64,000 bases of DNA from Eledone cirrhosa (Eukaryota > Mollusca > Cephalopoda > Octopoda > Eledonidae). Below, piece by piece: positions 11,117-22,400 of this stretch. Location of the stretch: positions 167,097,602 to 167,161,601 of the forward strand of contig OZ024743.1 of assembly GCA_964016885.1 (NCBI GenBank), given 5' to 3'. Below the pieces are notes generated by a model. The model was given only the letters and a program-made list of their open reading frames with translations. It was not told where the DNA came from and ran no database searches. Position 1 is the stretch's first letter. Each line of letters opens with the position of its first letter. Position numbers and translations under genes: made by a program.

Positions 11117-12553
11117 AGCAGCAATTATAGGGGTATAAACTGATGGATCAGGTTATGAAAGTGGCAGAGAGAATATTAGCGCAACTGATTAGAGAAAGGG
11201 TGAAACTAGATGAGCTGCAGTTTGGTTTTGTGCTTCGGAAAAGTACAACAGATGCCCTCTTCATAGTGAGGCAACTACAAGAGAGGTTCTTAGAGAAGAA
11301 TAAGCCACTATACTTAGCCTTTGTTGACCTAAAGAAGGCCTTTGATAAGGTACCCCGATCTGTCATCTGGTGGTCCCTAAGGAAACTAAGTGTAGAGGAA
11401 TGGCTTGTGAGGACAGGGGTGCTGTCAGTAAAGTGTGAATAGGAATGGAGTTTAGTGAGGAATTCCAGATACAAGTAGATGTACATCAAGGTTCTGTCTT
11501 CAGCCCACTCTTGTTCATTATAGTCCTCCAAGTCATAACAGAGGAGTTTAAGACTGGCTGTCCATGGGAACTTCTCTATGCTGACGATCTGGTTCTTATA
11601 GCAGAATCAGTAGAGGAGCTAGAGAATAAATTCTGGTTATGGAAACAGCAGTTGGAATCAAAAGGACTGAGAGTGAACATAGCTAAAACAAAGGCATTGA
11701 TAAGTAGAAGAGAGGACAATACTCTGATTCCATCAAGGAAATAGCCATGTTCGATATGTAGGAAAGGAACTGGCATAAATTCCATAAGATGTATGCAATG
11801 CAGATCTTGGGTACACAAAAGATGTAGTGGGATAGCAGGCAAACTAACAGGTAGGGATAACTACGTATGCAGTAGATGTACAGGGAAAGTTGGCAGTAGT
11901 AATCGATGTGATAGACTCATTTTTCAAATGCATTTGGGTTCTATAGAAGTGGTTGATAGCTTCCGGTACCTAGGTGATGAGATTAGCATGAGAGGGGGGT
12001 GTTCCGAGGCCATAGTATCTAGAATAAGGACGGGTTGGAAGAAGTTTAGGGAGCTGCTCCCTCTGTTGACAGAGAAGGTTTCTCCCTGCGTACAAAAGGA
12101 CGGTTATATGATGCCTGTGTGAGATGCATGATGCTGCATGGTAGTGAGACATGGGCAGCAACTACAGAAGATATGTGGCGGCTGGAGAGAAATGAAGCAA
12201 GTATGCTCCGTTGGATGTGCAATGTCAATGTGCGTGAACGACCAAGCATAGATGAGTTGAAAGAAACTGGGTATAAGAGGGATAAGTTGTGGTGTGCAGG
12301 AGAGAAGGCTGAGATGGTTGGACATGTGATGCGCATGGAGGATGACCGCTGGGTAAAGAAGTGACAGGAAGTCCCAGTGGAGGGAAGACGTAGTAGAGGT
12401 AGACCACGAAAAACATGGGCGGAGGTAGTGAGAGCTGACCCCAGATGGCTGAAACTCACGGAAGAGATGACGAAGGACCATGACGGGTGGAGAGATGCTG
12501 AATAGGACCCGTCCCAAGCAGGGAAAAGTGGATGTAAAATGATGATGATGATG
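11117..12553 (+). pseudogene. LINE-C1 reverse transcriptase, PHD finger and C-terminus
   Basis: The ORF resumes after the hAT. RT blocks are YRGxKLMDQVMKV, FVDLKKAFDKVP (11143-11442), VHQGSVFSPLLF, and LLYADDLVLIAES (11445-11744), with catalytic Asp pair intact. A Cys-rich segment CRSWVHKRCSG, CSRC (11793-11890) is the zinc finger seen in all LINE subfamilies here, but its first Cys pair is broken by a TAG after SRK. The C-terminal MLHGSETWA and WMCN blocks (12119-12364) follow, and the copy ends in (ATG)n at about 12553. There are several frame changes; it is inactive. Confidence 0.8.
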
Positions 12554-13192
12554 GTTCTTGGCACTTCCCTCGTGATTGTTTTCACTTCACATTGTTACAG
12601 ATGATCTATTTTTTTGTCTCTCAGTTACCATTTTCTTCAAGTTTAAGTAAGGAATCATAGATGGAAATCCATTAGGTGAGGCTGGCTTTATTCAATTCAA
12701 ACGTCAAATCTGCTGATATACCCAAGTTTATGCAGATGGTTTTCAACTCTTGATTTGAATATCTGTGATCTTTCTGGTTGTGAGACGGGGGTTGGTGTTG
12801 ACTATCTCCTTCACTTGATTACTGTTAACCATAGTTGGCCATCCAGAGCGAGGTGCATCTTGAATTGAAAAATTTCCCGATTGAAATCTTGAAAACCATT
12901 TCTGGAATACGCGTTCTGTATACAGCGCATATGTTCCTGCAATTTTCTGGCACTTTCTTACCTTTTTTAAAATAAAAAAGCATGATGTGTAGATAATGTC
13001 CATTTTGGTCCTCCTTTTTTGAGGGTTAAGATAAGTGCACAAAATACAACCAATCTCATTGGAGTTTCGCTACAAACTACTTTGAAATATTAAGCATCTT
13101 TCCTTGGAAGGAAAAAAGTAAAGTTAGCAACTATGAGAGCACCTGAAGTTTAGTATTGGCAAAAACCGAACGGACTTTTTGGCCAACCCAAT
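12554..13192 (-). mobile_element. mariner element 5' part, with terminal repeat
   Basis: The right end (13168-13190) is the TIR of a mariner of the TTGGCCAA type, read on the minus strand as GGGTTGGCCAAAAAGTCCG. The minus frame 12743-13042 encodes the N-terminal HTH region: KVRKCQKIAGTYA, FQKWFSRFQSGNFSIQDAPRSG and NPRLTTRKI. It continues in shifted frames (HLHKLGYISRFDV) to about 12575. The DDD catalytic part and the other TIR are absent; the element abuts the LINE-C1 tail. Confidence 0.8.
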
Positions 13193-13869
13193 ATATTTTG
13201 TTTATAAGGATGAAAATGTCATTGCGAATGCAAAACTGTATTTAACTTGATTCGTAATTTCTTTTATCTATAAATATTTGCATTTGTAATTTTCTTCCTC
13301 GCAATACACAAAGTGGTCTTTTTTTTTCATATAGATGTATTTACATACACTTGGGGAGGAGATAGGCACTGCCAAGCACTTCAAGCCCACACAAATGCCA
13401 TGATGGGCACACAGTCAAATGTCTAGAGTGATACCAGTTGTGGCAACTTGATGGATTGAGTTATATATATTTACATATATACCAGTGACAGATTAAGGGG
13501 TGGGGTTGGGGCTGACTGGATTGAAGCCAGGGCACCCACAATATTTAAATTACCGTATATGCTTGAATATAAGTTGACCTGAGTATAAGCTGGCTCCTAT
13601 TTTATGTCTGAGAAATGGACAACAGTCCAAACTCCATTTATAAGCCGAGGCAGCTAATTAACACATGGCACTGTTTTGAAATTCTCATGAGTGGAGAAAA
13701 TATTTACATAGTTTTAATATTTCAATATCTAAAATGTTTTAAGTGTCATTTAGAGTATAGGTTTTATTTCACAAATCCACTATGTAGTGATTTTTAAAAA
13801 ACATTTCATCTGTTTTGTAGAGTTTCAAGTTTCTCAAATTTTTGGGAATAGAATTTTTTTTTTTTTTAA
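13193..13869. other. Non-genic stretch with a possible MITE end
   Basis: No gene seen. Around 13552-13600 the text ACCGTATATGCTTGAATATAAG resembles one end of a terminal-inverted-repeat MITE common in metazoans; I do not find its partner end, so this is tentative. A poly-T tract lies at 13850-13867. Confidence 0.3.
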
Positions 13870-14125
13870 AGCAGACAATAATGTTATCCCACCTATGCCA
13901 GCATGGAAAAATGGACATTAAATAATGATGGTGATAAAAAGGCATCGAGTCCACACTATTAGGTGGTTTATCTGGTGTCACAATATAAAGCACCCATTCC
14001 AGCTGTAGAAACCAACCCCCAAAACAGGTCCATATCAGCAAGACATGGTCACCTGACCTAACTAGTCTTATAACGTGACAACTCATCTAACTCATGCAAG
14101 CATAGAAAATAAACATTAACCCGGG
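13870..14125 (+). repeat. Degenerate LINE-type 3'UTR pieces
   Basis: Contains GCCAGCATGGAAAAATGGACATTAAATAATGATG and then CCACACTATTAGGTGG, CAGCTGTAGAAACC and ATGCAAGCATAGAAAATAAACATTAA. These are decayed versions of the LINE-A/SINE2 tail modules. There is no coding content. Confidence 0.5.
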
Positions 14126-15127
14126 CCACATACAGTTTACCTTCTATCAAATTGACTCACATTGGGTGTGAGTCAGTGAATGAAAGAGATGAGAATTAAT
14201 GTAAATCTAGATGTAACCCCCCCCCCCCCTCCCCCGCGCCTCTGACTAACCACTGGCTATTCACTGCTACTCTTTTTATTCATTAATTTATGCTATGTCC
14301 ACTTTCTATGCTGACATGAGCTGGAAAATATTTAACCATCATTAATCGGATAAGAAAATATGGGTCGTGGGATTTCAACTATGCACACAAACACACATAT
14401 GCACGATAAAAATAAGCCTACACACACACACACACCAATATCATTGATACACTCTATGTATCACAAAACACACACCACAAATAGATTAGGATACACTCAG
14501 ACACCAGTGTCACTGATACACAGTATTTGCATGTGCAAACACATGGACATGTGTACACACACACTAACTGTGCAAGTACTTTGGTCTAAGTAAAATAACA
14601 GAAACAAGGAATTCAATTGTAATTAGTTCTTCTCACTACTCTTGTTTTCTACAACATGACTTAATTAAAAAATCAGGACTATTCTGTTGAAACTATTGAA
14701 TGGTGTCTAGTTTATTCTTGGCTTGGAGGGCAGGGAATTGTGTGTGTGTTTTCTTTTACAGACTTCAGTCATGAGTTATCGATGTGAATGGATAAGATAT
14801 CACTAATTCAGACTTGTAAGGCCATTGTTCAACTTATCGACAATGAATTTGAGGTTTATGCTTGCTTTTATATACAACAATCACAAACTATTTTTTTCAA
14901 AGCTCTTATAAATACTGACTACTACTGTCTTAATAATCCATAAGCAGATTAATGAGTGCTTATATATATATATGAACTGCCTTTATCACTTTATTATTTT
15001 TTTTTGTTTGGGCTAGTAACATATTGTATTAGTTTGAACTAAAGCTTAGGAAATGTATGTATTATGTATTATTTTAAACATTCATATGGCTTAATCTGAA
15101 AAGGAAAAGCAGTGTCCATGGCATATT
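14126..15127. other. Non-genic, poly-C and CA-rich
   Basis: Holds a C-tract at 14217-14235, and CA-rich DNA at 14385-14570 that explains the open frame there. Otherwise it is anonymous AT-rich sequence. Confidence 0.5.
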
Positions 15128-15560
15128 TCAGGGCCTCTGAGACTTGTTGGATGGAGGGAGGAAGTTATCTTTAGCCTTGACCTGAGTGTTTGCAACAGGT
15201 GTTGTAGTGGTGTTGAACTGGATGACTGATAAAGTCTACATATGTACAGGCATAGTTATGGCTGTGTAGATAAGGAGTCTGATTTGCAACCACTTCAGCC
15301 CCTCTGTGCAAAAACTTGGGCAAGGGTTTACTACTATAGCCTTGAGTTGACCAATGCCTTGTGAGTGGTATTTGATTGATGGGAACTGCAGAAGCCTGTT
15401 GTGTGTGTGTGTGCATGCATATCCATGTTTATGTTTTTGTTTGTGTCTGTGCTTATATCTTGCAACTTAACTGTTTGATAAAAATGATTGAGATTGACTA
15501 AATAAAAGTGGGGAGCCCACATGGCTGTGGGCTAATATCTGAAACTAGTAAAAGAAAAAA
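15128..15560 (+). mobile_element. SINE3 (cephalopod-type), preceded by a second dispersed repeat
   Basis: From about 15250 the order is CTTGGGCAAG, CTATAGCCTTGAGTTGACCAA, GCCTTGTGAGTGG, then a (TG)n tract, and at the end a CCACATGGCTGTGGGC..CTGAAACTAGTAAAAGAA tail. This is the diverged form of a well-known cephalopod SINE. A 3' half is at 38120-38315 and a minus copy at 40130-40370. The preceding 15128-15245 (CAGGGCCTCTG...GATTGATAAA-type) is also found diverged at 32528-32660. Confidence 0.7.
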
Positions 15561-15631
15561 TATATATATACATTAAGTGTACATACTGCAGAAAAAATAC
15601 TCAATAAATACTTTGTTTTATTTTAAAATAA

Positions 15632-15814
15632 TTGTTTCTACTTTAGGCACAAGGCCAACAAATACCCAGAACATGACTGGTACTTTATTTTATCGACCCC
15701 GTAAGGATGAAAGGCAAAGTTAACCTCGGCAGGATTTGAACTCAGATTGTAAAGGGACGTAACTATGCTAGAAAGCATGGCGTCCAACTCTCTACCGATA
15801 CTGCCAATTCACCG
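15632..15814 (-). mobile_element. SINE1 copy
   Basis: Same family as 3551-3740 (minus orientation; CTTTAGGC..., GGGATTTGAACTC B-box complement). It is flanked by an imperfect duplication of about 17 bp, GTTTTATTTTAAAATAA / GTTTTATTTTTAAATAA. Confidence 0.9.
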
Positions 15815-15993
15815 TTTTATTTTTAAATAATGTTCATCTACTGCAGATATTTTTTTTTATTTCTATGTCAGTTTTCATTGCGTAGACCATTCTGTGATCG
15901 AAAGCATTCCAGCTGTGACCATCCAGTCTTTTATTTTTTCAGACATAATAATACATCTTGGATTTTAACTCTTAAACATTCTGTATTAATCTA

Positions 15994-18357
15994 GCATCAT
16001 CATCATCATCATCACCGTTTTACGTCCGTTCTTCCACGCTAGCATGGGTTAGACGGGTTGTCCTGTTGTGGGCAGTGTCTGGTCGGCTGACCATGCCTTG
16101 CTCATACAGGAACTGATCTGGCTTGATTTCTACAGCTGGATGCCCTTCCTAACACCAACCTCATTTACAGTGTGGGCTGGGTGCTTTTTTGCCGTGGCAC
16201 CTCCACGACTACCTTGCGGTGGGGGGGGGGCATATTGTTTATATGCTTCAGCATGTACCCATGGGAGGTCGGGTACCCTGTATTACTGCGTGACGCCAGA
16301 AGTCACGGTCGTGTGTCATTGACTTTGAGAGGTGTAGTTGGGTAAGGTCGGCTTTTATCACCTCATCCCAAGTCATCTTGGGTCTCCCCACTCCGCGGTT
16401 TCCATCAACTTCTAGTGCTCTGCACCTTTTTATGCAGCTGTCATCCTTCATACGCATCACATGTCCATACCAGCGTAACCGCCTCTCCTGCACGCAGCAT
16501 TTGATTCCTCTTATGCTCAGTCTCTCTCTCAATTCATTTATGCTTTGTCGTTCACGTATATTACTGTTACACATCCATCGGAGCATGCAGGCTTCGTTTC
16601 TCTCTAATCTACGTAAGTCTTCCACCTTCAGTGCCCAGGTCTCACTACCATGCAACATCGCTGTTCGGATACACGCATCATACAGTCTGCCTTTCATTCT
16701 GAGGGAGAGGCCTTTTGCAGCTAGCAGTGGTAGTAGTTCCCTAAACTTCTTCCATCCCGTTCTTACCCTAGTTATTGTACTTTCTGAGCACCCACCTCCG
16801 TTGCTAATTCGGTCACCTAGGTAGCAGAAGCTGTCTACTGTTTCTACAGGGCCCTCCCAGAGATTGGTGGTACTTGTTTCCTGTGGCTGTTTGCTTGCTG
16901 TTTCAGCACAGCTGCTGCATGTGAATCCTACATTCTTAATTAAGCTTCCTGAGATCCCGCTACATCTCTTGTGTACCCATTGTTTGCATTTGGGGCAAAG
17001 AATGGAGTTCCTACCTACACCTTTCCTACATACTGAGCAAGGCCATTTCCCTGAGGGGATCTGGGTTCTGTTTTCTCGTCTACTTATAAGGACCTTAGTC
17101 TTTGTCATGTTGACTTTGAGGCCCTTTCTCTCTAGTCCCTGCTTCCAGGTTTGGAATTTATTCTCTAGTTCTACCATAGATTCAGCTATGAGTGCGAGGT
17201 CATCAGCATACAGGAGTTCCCATGGGCATCCGGTCTTAAACTCCTCCGTTATTGCCTGCAGGACTATGATGAACCGGAGAGGGCTAAGAACAGAGCCCTG
17301 GTGGACCCCAACCTGTACGCTAAATTCCTCGCTATACTCATTGCCAATCCTAACTTTGCTGACTGCTCCCCTATACATGGCTTGTACCGCTTTCACAAGC
17401 CATTCATCTACTCCTAGTTTTCTAAGAGCCCACCAGATTACTGCACGTGGAACTCTGTCAAAGGCTTTCTCAAGGTCGACAAATGCCAAGTAGAGTGGCT
17501 TACTTTTAGCTAGGTACTTTTCCTGTAATTGCCTCACAAGGAAGAGCGCATCAGTGGTGCCTTTCCCTGGTACAAACCCAAATTGCATCTCGTCTATATT
17601 CACCCGGTCCCTAATCAGCTGTGCTATAACTCTTTCTGTTACTTTCATGACCTGGTCCATCAACTTTATACCTCTATAGTTTCCTCTATCTAGTGCATCG
17701 CCTTTACCTTTGTAGCAGTTGACAATGATGCTACTGCACCAATCTTTTGGTATGGCCCCCTCTAGTATTACCTGGTTAACGATACGTGTGGTTATAGTGT
17801 GACCTACAGACCCAGATGCCTTCAGCATCTCGGCAGCTATACCCGATGGACCGGTTGCCTTCCCTATCTTCATATCTCTGATTGCCTTACTTACTACGCT
17901 GCCGCTGACTTGTACTGCTGGTCCCTCTATAGGGTCTACGTGGGGTAGGGTCTCTTCTTCCCATGCATTCTCCTCATTTAGTAATCTATCATAATGACTC
18001 TTCCATGCATCTTTCTTCTCAGCACTTGTGAGGGCAAGCTCACCTTTATCATTCCGGATACACTTCTCTCCAATGACATCACAACTATCTCTGACACACT
18101 GCCTCGCAATCTTGAATACCTCCTGTTTCTGGTCCTCACGTTGTAAAACATGCTTGAATTTTCTATCCTCTGCTTCCCTCCTAGCTAAGTATACTTGTCG
18201 CCTAGCTTCCCTCTTGGTCTCTATGTAATGTACCCTGCTCCCCCCGTTCTTCCATTCTTTCCATGCCTGTCTCTTGGCCTTGACTGCTTCATCTACCTTA
18301 TTGTTCCACCACCAAGTCACTCTCCTCCTGCTTGAGGTCTTACTCCAGCCACAAACC
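15994..18357 (-). mobile_element. LINE-B1, 5'-truncated RTE-like LINE
   Basis: Its 3' end is (CAT)n at 15994 on the plus strand, followed by the 3'UTR (with the AGGAAGGGCATCC module complement at 16140-16160), the ORF and a 5' truncation at 18357. The truncation falls in the segment VCGWSK just upstream of the RT. Short direct repeats CTAGCA flank it (15991 and 18357). Compared with LINE-A the endonuclease half is missing, as expected for a target-primed, incomplete copy. Confidence 0.85.
16248..18320 (-). CDS. LINE-B1 reverse transcriptase with PHD-like finger, 690 codons open
   Basis: This is the longest uninterrupted LINE frame in the window besides LINE-A1. In order: basic linker MTWWWNNKVDEA, REAEDRKFKHVLQRED (residues ~1-80), AGPSGIAAEML-like fingers (~155), YRGIKLMDQVMKV (~215), FVDLEKAFDRVPR (box A, ~280), HQGSVLSPLRF (~345), LLYADDLALIAES (YADD at plus 17199-17210, ~375), C4HC3 finger starting WPCSVCRKGVG and with WVHKRCSG (~430-475), SFCYLGD, MLHGSETWA and RLRWYGHVMRMKDD (~615). 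The Met start is only the first ATG in a truncated ORF; the frame is open to 18357. Its role was RT-driven retrotransposition. With no endonuclease it is not autonomous. Confidence 0.85.
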   Translation of the reverse strand: MTWWWNNKVDEAVKAKRQAWKEWKNGGSRVHYIETKREARRQVYLARREAEDRKFKHVLQREDQKQEVFKIARQCVRDSCDVIGEKCIRNDKGELALTSAEKKDAWKSHYDRLLNEENAWEEETLPHVDPIEGPAVQVSGSVVSKAIRDMKIGKATGPSGIAAEMLKASGSVGHTITTRIVNQVILEGAIPKDWCSSIIVNCYKGKGDALDRGNYRGIKLMDQVMKVTERVIAQLIRDRVNIDEMQFGFVPGKGTTDALFLVRQLQEKYLAKSKPLYLAFVDLEKAFDRVPRAVIWWALRKLGVDEWLVKAVQAMYRGAVSKVRIGNEYSEEFSVQVGVHQGSVLSPLRFIIVLQAITEEFKTGCPWELLYADDLALIAESMVELENKFQTWKQGLERKGLKVNMTKTKVLISRRENRTQIPSGKWPCSVCRKGVGRNSILCPKCKQWVHKRCSGISGSLIKNVGFTCSSCAETASKQPQETSTTNLWEGPVETVDSFCYLGDRISNGGGCSESTITRVRTGWKKFRELLPLLAAKGLSLRMKGRLYDACIRTAMLHGSETWALKVEDLRRLERNEACMLRWMCNSNIRERQSINELRERLSIRGIKCCVQERRLRWYGHVMRMKDDSCIKRCRALEVDGNRGVGRPKMTWDEVIKADLTQLHLSKSMTHDRDFWRHAVIQGTRPPMGTC

Positions 18358-19599
18358 TAGCAGATAATATTAAAAAACTGGTTTGTCAATTCAAAAGTTT
18401 GTAGTGGACAGATCACTGTGAACATTTGTATTATCACTTAACATTTAAAAACAGGTTTCTTAATTCAAATGTTTTTTGTATCTATACTAGTAGACAGATC
18501 ATTGTGGAAATTTTCAATTAAACTAGAGTGGAGACTAATTTTTAATGCGATGCAGTCTTAGTGCTGTTCTGTACTTTCCAAGAATGTTTTGCTAATGTAA
18601 TTTAATGAAGTACAGAACATGAAGAGTTAATGAATATGTCCTTTTTAAAAAAGATAATGTGTAGTTTTAGAAATATTTGGCTGCTATTTCTGGCATGTTG
18701 AGTGACCCCCATAGTTTCTGTTCTTGATGGTTACAGCTTGGTGAACTGGGTCATTGAGATGACAGGATATGAAACACTAATTCTTTGATTGTTTGACACT
18801 TCTCTTCTCTATCACACATTACCACTACTGTCTAAAAAAAATTATTTCCCTTCTTCCTTTCTCTTTATTATCTAAGTATTTGTCTATTTTACACCTCCTT
18901 TATGTGAAAGCATTTTCAGAGGAATCCTCCTTAATTGACTAAACATCACTGCTGGCTGGTTAACCATTCAGCTAATCAGATTTGTTTGCACAAGCACAGC
19001 TGACATGTAGCTTATTAACAACTAAATGAAGCCATAAATTTAATTATGTACCAACTTCAATAAAGATTCTTTCTACTGAGTGTAACAGATTCATGCTGCT
19101 GTCAACTGAACTACCATCACTATCATCATCTGTATATGAATTACTTCTTGTTCTTTTTTGTTTTGTTTTTTTTACCTTTTTTCATGAAATACACTCTATT
19201 TCAGTTAATTAATGAAGAATCTTGAAGGATTTACTAAAATTATTATTTCATTATTAAATTAGTAACTTTTTACATAAAATCATGTTGGAAGATTTTAATT
19301 TAACAGAAACCTTTGAAAATTAGTGGTTTTGTTTCATAGACACAGAGTTGGTTTTCACTGGATTGGTAACAAACAGGTTATAGCACCAACTACCTGTTGA
19401 GTCATTGTGCACTCTCAATAGTTAACTCTCTGGCTTAGATGAGATAAATTTGTGCAACTTAGATTTATAAAGTTATCTGTTGCATTTTTGTGCACTCATT
19501 GATTAAATATCATACTTAAACAAGCTAAAATTGTACTGTCTAGGTTTTTATGTATCTATCTATGACACACACACATGTATAACACATGTGTAACGTGTT
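18358..19599. other. Upstream flank of the calpain gene, no gene seen
   Basis: AT-rich DNA. Short pieces recur elsewhere: 18510-18625 resembles 26990-27115, and 19185-19270 resembles 43435-43530 (see findings). A promoter or 5' exon of CAPN15 may lie here but I cannot point to one. Confidence 0.4.
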
Positions 19600-20280
19600 C
19601 GCATAACAGGTATGTGCAAGTGTGTAACATTCATATGCATAACAGGTCTGTGCAAGTGTGTAACATTCATATGCATAACAGGTATGTGCAAGTGTGTAAC
19701 ATTCATATGCATAACAGGTCTGTGCAAGTGTGTAACATTCATATGCATAACAGGTATGTGCAAGTGTGTAACATTCATATGCATAACAGGTCTGTGCAAG
19801 TGTGTAACATTCATATGCATAACAGGTATGTGCAAGTGTGTAACATTCATATGCATAACAGGTATGTGCAAGTGTGTAACATTCATATGCATAACAGGTC
19901 TGTGCAAGTGTGTAACATTCATATGCATAACAGGTATGTGCAAGTGTGTAACATTCATATGCATAACAGGTCTGTGCAAGTGTGTAACATTCATATGCAT
20001 AACAGGTCTGTGCAAGTGTGTAACATTCATATGCATAACAGGTATGTGCAAGTGTGTAACATTCATATGCATAACAGGTCTGTGCAAGTGTGTAACATTC
20101 ATATGCATAACAGGTCTGTGCAAGTGTGTAACATTCATATGCATAACAGGTATGTGCAAGTGTGTAACATTCATATGCATAACAGGTCTGTGCAAGTGTG
20201 TAACATTCATATGCATAACAGGTCTGTGCAAGTGTGTAACATTCATATGCATAACAGGTATGTGCAAGTGTGTAACATGA
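19600..20280. repeat. 36-bp minisatellite, about 18.5 units
   Basis: The unit is CAGGTMTGTGCAAGTGTGTAACATTCATATGCATAA with M = A or C. The units are almost identical except this one base. The array order of A(M)/C(L) types is M L M L M L M M L M L L M L L M L L M. Because 36 is a multiple of 3 and the unit lacks stops in several frames, four long open frames (two per strand, up to 300 codons) cross the array; none has non-repeat coding content. It lies upstream of the first CAPN15 coding exon. Confidence 0.97.
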
Positions 20281-20450
20281 TAAGCATAACATAGATATGC
20301 ACACGTATGCATAACACATGTACATACATGTACGCATAACCCAAGTACACACACGTATGCATAACACAGGTATGCACACATACATATATATACACACACA
20401 TGTATGCACACACACACACATTATATATATATGCATGCACACACATTTAT
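20281..20450. repeat. Decayed continuation of CA/TA-rich repeat
   Basis: ATGCATAACAC/ACATACATG motifs derived from the minisatellite grade into (CA)n and (TA)n microsatellite. Confidence 0.7.
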
Positions 20451-20648
20451 GTCCTGGGCTTGCTGACTGAGTTTTGAGTAAATCGTATTTACATTTTGAT
20501 TTTTTAAGTTATTCCTGTAGACATCTTCGATGCATATATTTCTCTTGTCTACTTAACACTAGAGAGACTTAGTGCTGAAAACTGTCATCACTTTAGAATA
20601 TTTATGAATCATAACAGAATTATTAACTTTGAGACTTTCGCATTTCAG

Positions 20649-20870
20649 CTGTGATTACAGGTTTTGCAGTTATGGATAATAAATGGGCTTGTTATCGCTG
20701 TACTTACAAGAATTCACCCCTTAATCTAAGATGTATAATGTGTGAGACTTTAAGAGAAACTAACCCCAACACTGGAAAATGGAAATGTTTAGCTTGTTTG
20801 TTCCCTGGCAACCCACTTTGGTGTCAGTCATGTGAGTCTTGTAGAAAGTTCCGGGATGACTTGTTGGCAT
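20649..20870 (+). CDS. CAPN15: Calpain-15, first coding exon (two zinc fingers)
   Basis: The exon is bounded by an acceptor CATTTCAG at 20648 (alternatives AG at 20660 and 20669) and a strong donor GTAAGT at 20871. The ATG at 20672 starts a frame with a perfect RanBP2-type zinc finger, W-x-C-x2-C-x3-N-x6-C-x2-C (WACYRCTYKN...CIMC). A second, irregular finger follows (WKCLACLFPGNPLWCQSC). Such fingers bind ubiquitin in several proteins, and calpain-15 starts with an array of them. The exon ends in phase 1 after DDLLA; joined to 27178 it gives Ser then CKDLG. An upstream non-coding exon is likely but not seen. The frame running on into 20968 is intronic. Confidence 0.82.
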
Positions 20871-21522
20871 GTAAGTTCATTTGTTTATTTGTTTTACAGA
20901 GAACAAAGAAAATACAAAAATTCTATTACTTTGGTACCAGTGCTGATTTAAATATGGTAAAAGCTTAACCCTTTTGTGAACATATTTCTAATAAAACACG
21001 GTGCTTTATGTTTCCTTTCATTTTGAAATAGGTTTAGTAAAATATGTAAATTAGTAATTTAATTGATGTTTTGAATGTAACATACAAACGATTCTTCCAT
21101 AAAAATATGAATATTTTATAACTGAGTTTTGTATTGTAGTAATAAGGCAGGTTTCAGATGGCTAGGTATTGAAAAGGTTATATTACTGGATCCTGTATTT
21201 GAGGTTCAAGGAAAATAACAAAATTTTATAAGAATTGGCAACATTTACCTTGTGAAAAATCTTTTACTTTGTGATTGTATTGTCATATATCTACAACCTG
21301 ATGGCTGACGCTATTCTTCTGAATTTTATTCCAGATATGAATTTTAAATGGTTAACATGACTATATCATAATGCAGTTGTTTTCCACAATTTGAAGTCAC
21401 TTGCCAAATTAGTACTAATCTGAAATAGTAATTGATATTCAAGTATAATTATAAAATAACAAAATTACACACGCTTGTGTAAATAATGATCTCATTAATA
21501 ATTAGGTCTAATTTAATGTTAT
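20871..21522 (+). other. CAPN15 intron 1, first part
   Basis: Anonymous AT-rich DNA. A TTAACCCTTTTGTGAACATATTTCTAATAAAA stretch at 20966 begins like the repeat at 43411 (see findings). Confidence 0.5.
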
Positions 21523-21705
21523 GGGGGATTGGCAGTATCAATAGAGGGTCAGACGCCATGCTTTGAAGCATAGTTACCTCCCTTTATCATCTGAGTTCAA
21601 ATCCTGCCGAGGTTAACTTTGCCTTTCATCCTTAAGGGGTCGATAAAATAAAGCACCAGTAATGCACTGGGGTAATTGCTGGCCTTATGCCAAAAGTAGA
21701 AACAG
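21523..21705 (+). mobile_element. SINE1 copy
   Basis: Plus orientation: GGATTGGCAGTATCAATAGAGGG head, B box GAGTTCAAATCC, GGGTCGATAAAATAAAG core, AAAAGTAGAAAC end. In intron 1 of CAPN15. Confidence 0.9.
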
Positions 21706-21889
21706 TTAATTAATAGGGATTATTAACTGAGTTTAATCATTATTTAACTATAAATTATAATAAAACCATAACAAATGAAATACCATTGAAATGTTTGAAA
21801 GACCTCTTTTGACAGTGAGACACTTTGTTGTAGTTGAACATCTCCCTAAATGTGGTTCTGTTTGGTACACATCATTAACCCATTACTAG

Positions 21890-22400
21890 TTGTATAGCAT
21901 AGGCAGCATATTGGCTGCTTGAGTCATAAGAATGTCAGATAGAATGCTTTACTCCAGCTATCTTTGCCTTGAATTCAAATCCTTCTATGGTTAATTTTGA
22001 CTTTTCATCTTTTCATGTTCGATAATTAAAGTACCATCTACTACTGGCATCTTTGCTATGCAGCAGCATAGTGGAAATATCTAAATCAGTGAAGAGGATC
22101 ATATGGTGTTTTAGCCTGTAACATAATTTGGCATAGGTGAATGTGGATTATGTAGTATAAAATGCAGGTTTGGTAATTTTCTTAGTATGGTCAAAGCAAG
22201 AAGTGTAAAAAATTATGTTTGTCAGGTTGCCAAGCTGTAAGTTGAAATCATTTTATTTGGGAGAAAGGGGCTTATTGTAGGGCTAACCTAGGGATCCAAA
22301 TACACAACTCGATCTTGCAATATGTAGTTGCATCTTTATTTTCTGAGTCCAAATCTTTTTGTTATCTTTACCTGTATATCTCTTGAGAGTCAATAAAAGA
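21890..22400 (+). repeat. Two decayed SINE1-related copies
   Basis: The segment 21895-22060 keeps ATTCAAATCC, GGTTAATTTTGACTTTTCATC and CGATAATTAAAGTACCA. The segment 22300-22420 keeps GAGTCCAAATC and GAGTCAATAAAAGAAGT. Both are clearly older than the SINE1 copies on either side. Confidence 0.55.

Noticed and set aside
19600..20280. CRISPR-like array
   Set aside because: Units are contiguous and identical with no unique spacers, in a eukaryotic genome; it is a minisatellite.
19540..20442. Long open frames (up to 300 codons) on both strands
   Set aside because: They are read-through of a 36-bp tandem repeat whose unit length is a multiple of three; there is no unique coding sequence or start context.
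20871..20968. Extension of CAPN15 exon 1 into the open frame
   Set aside because: A strong GTAAGT donor at 20871, the exact phase fit to 27178 and loss of finger pattern beyond it make this intron.
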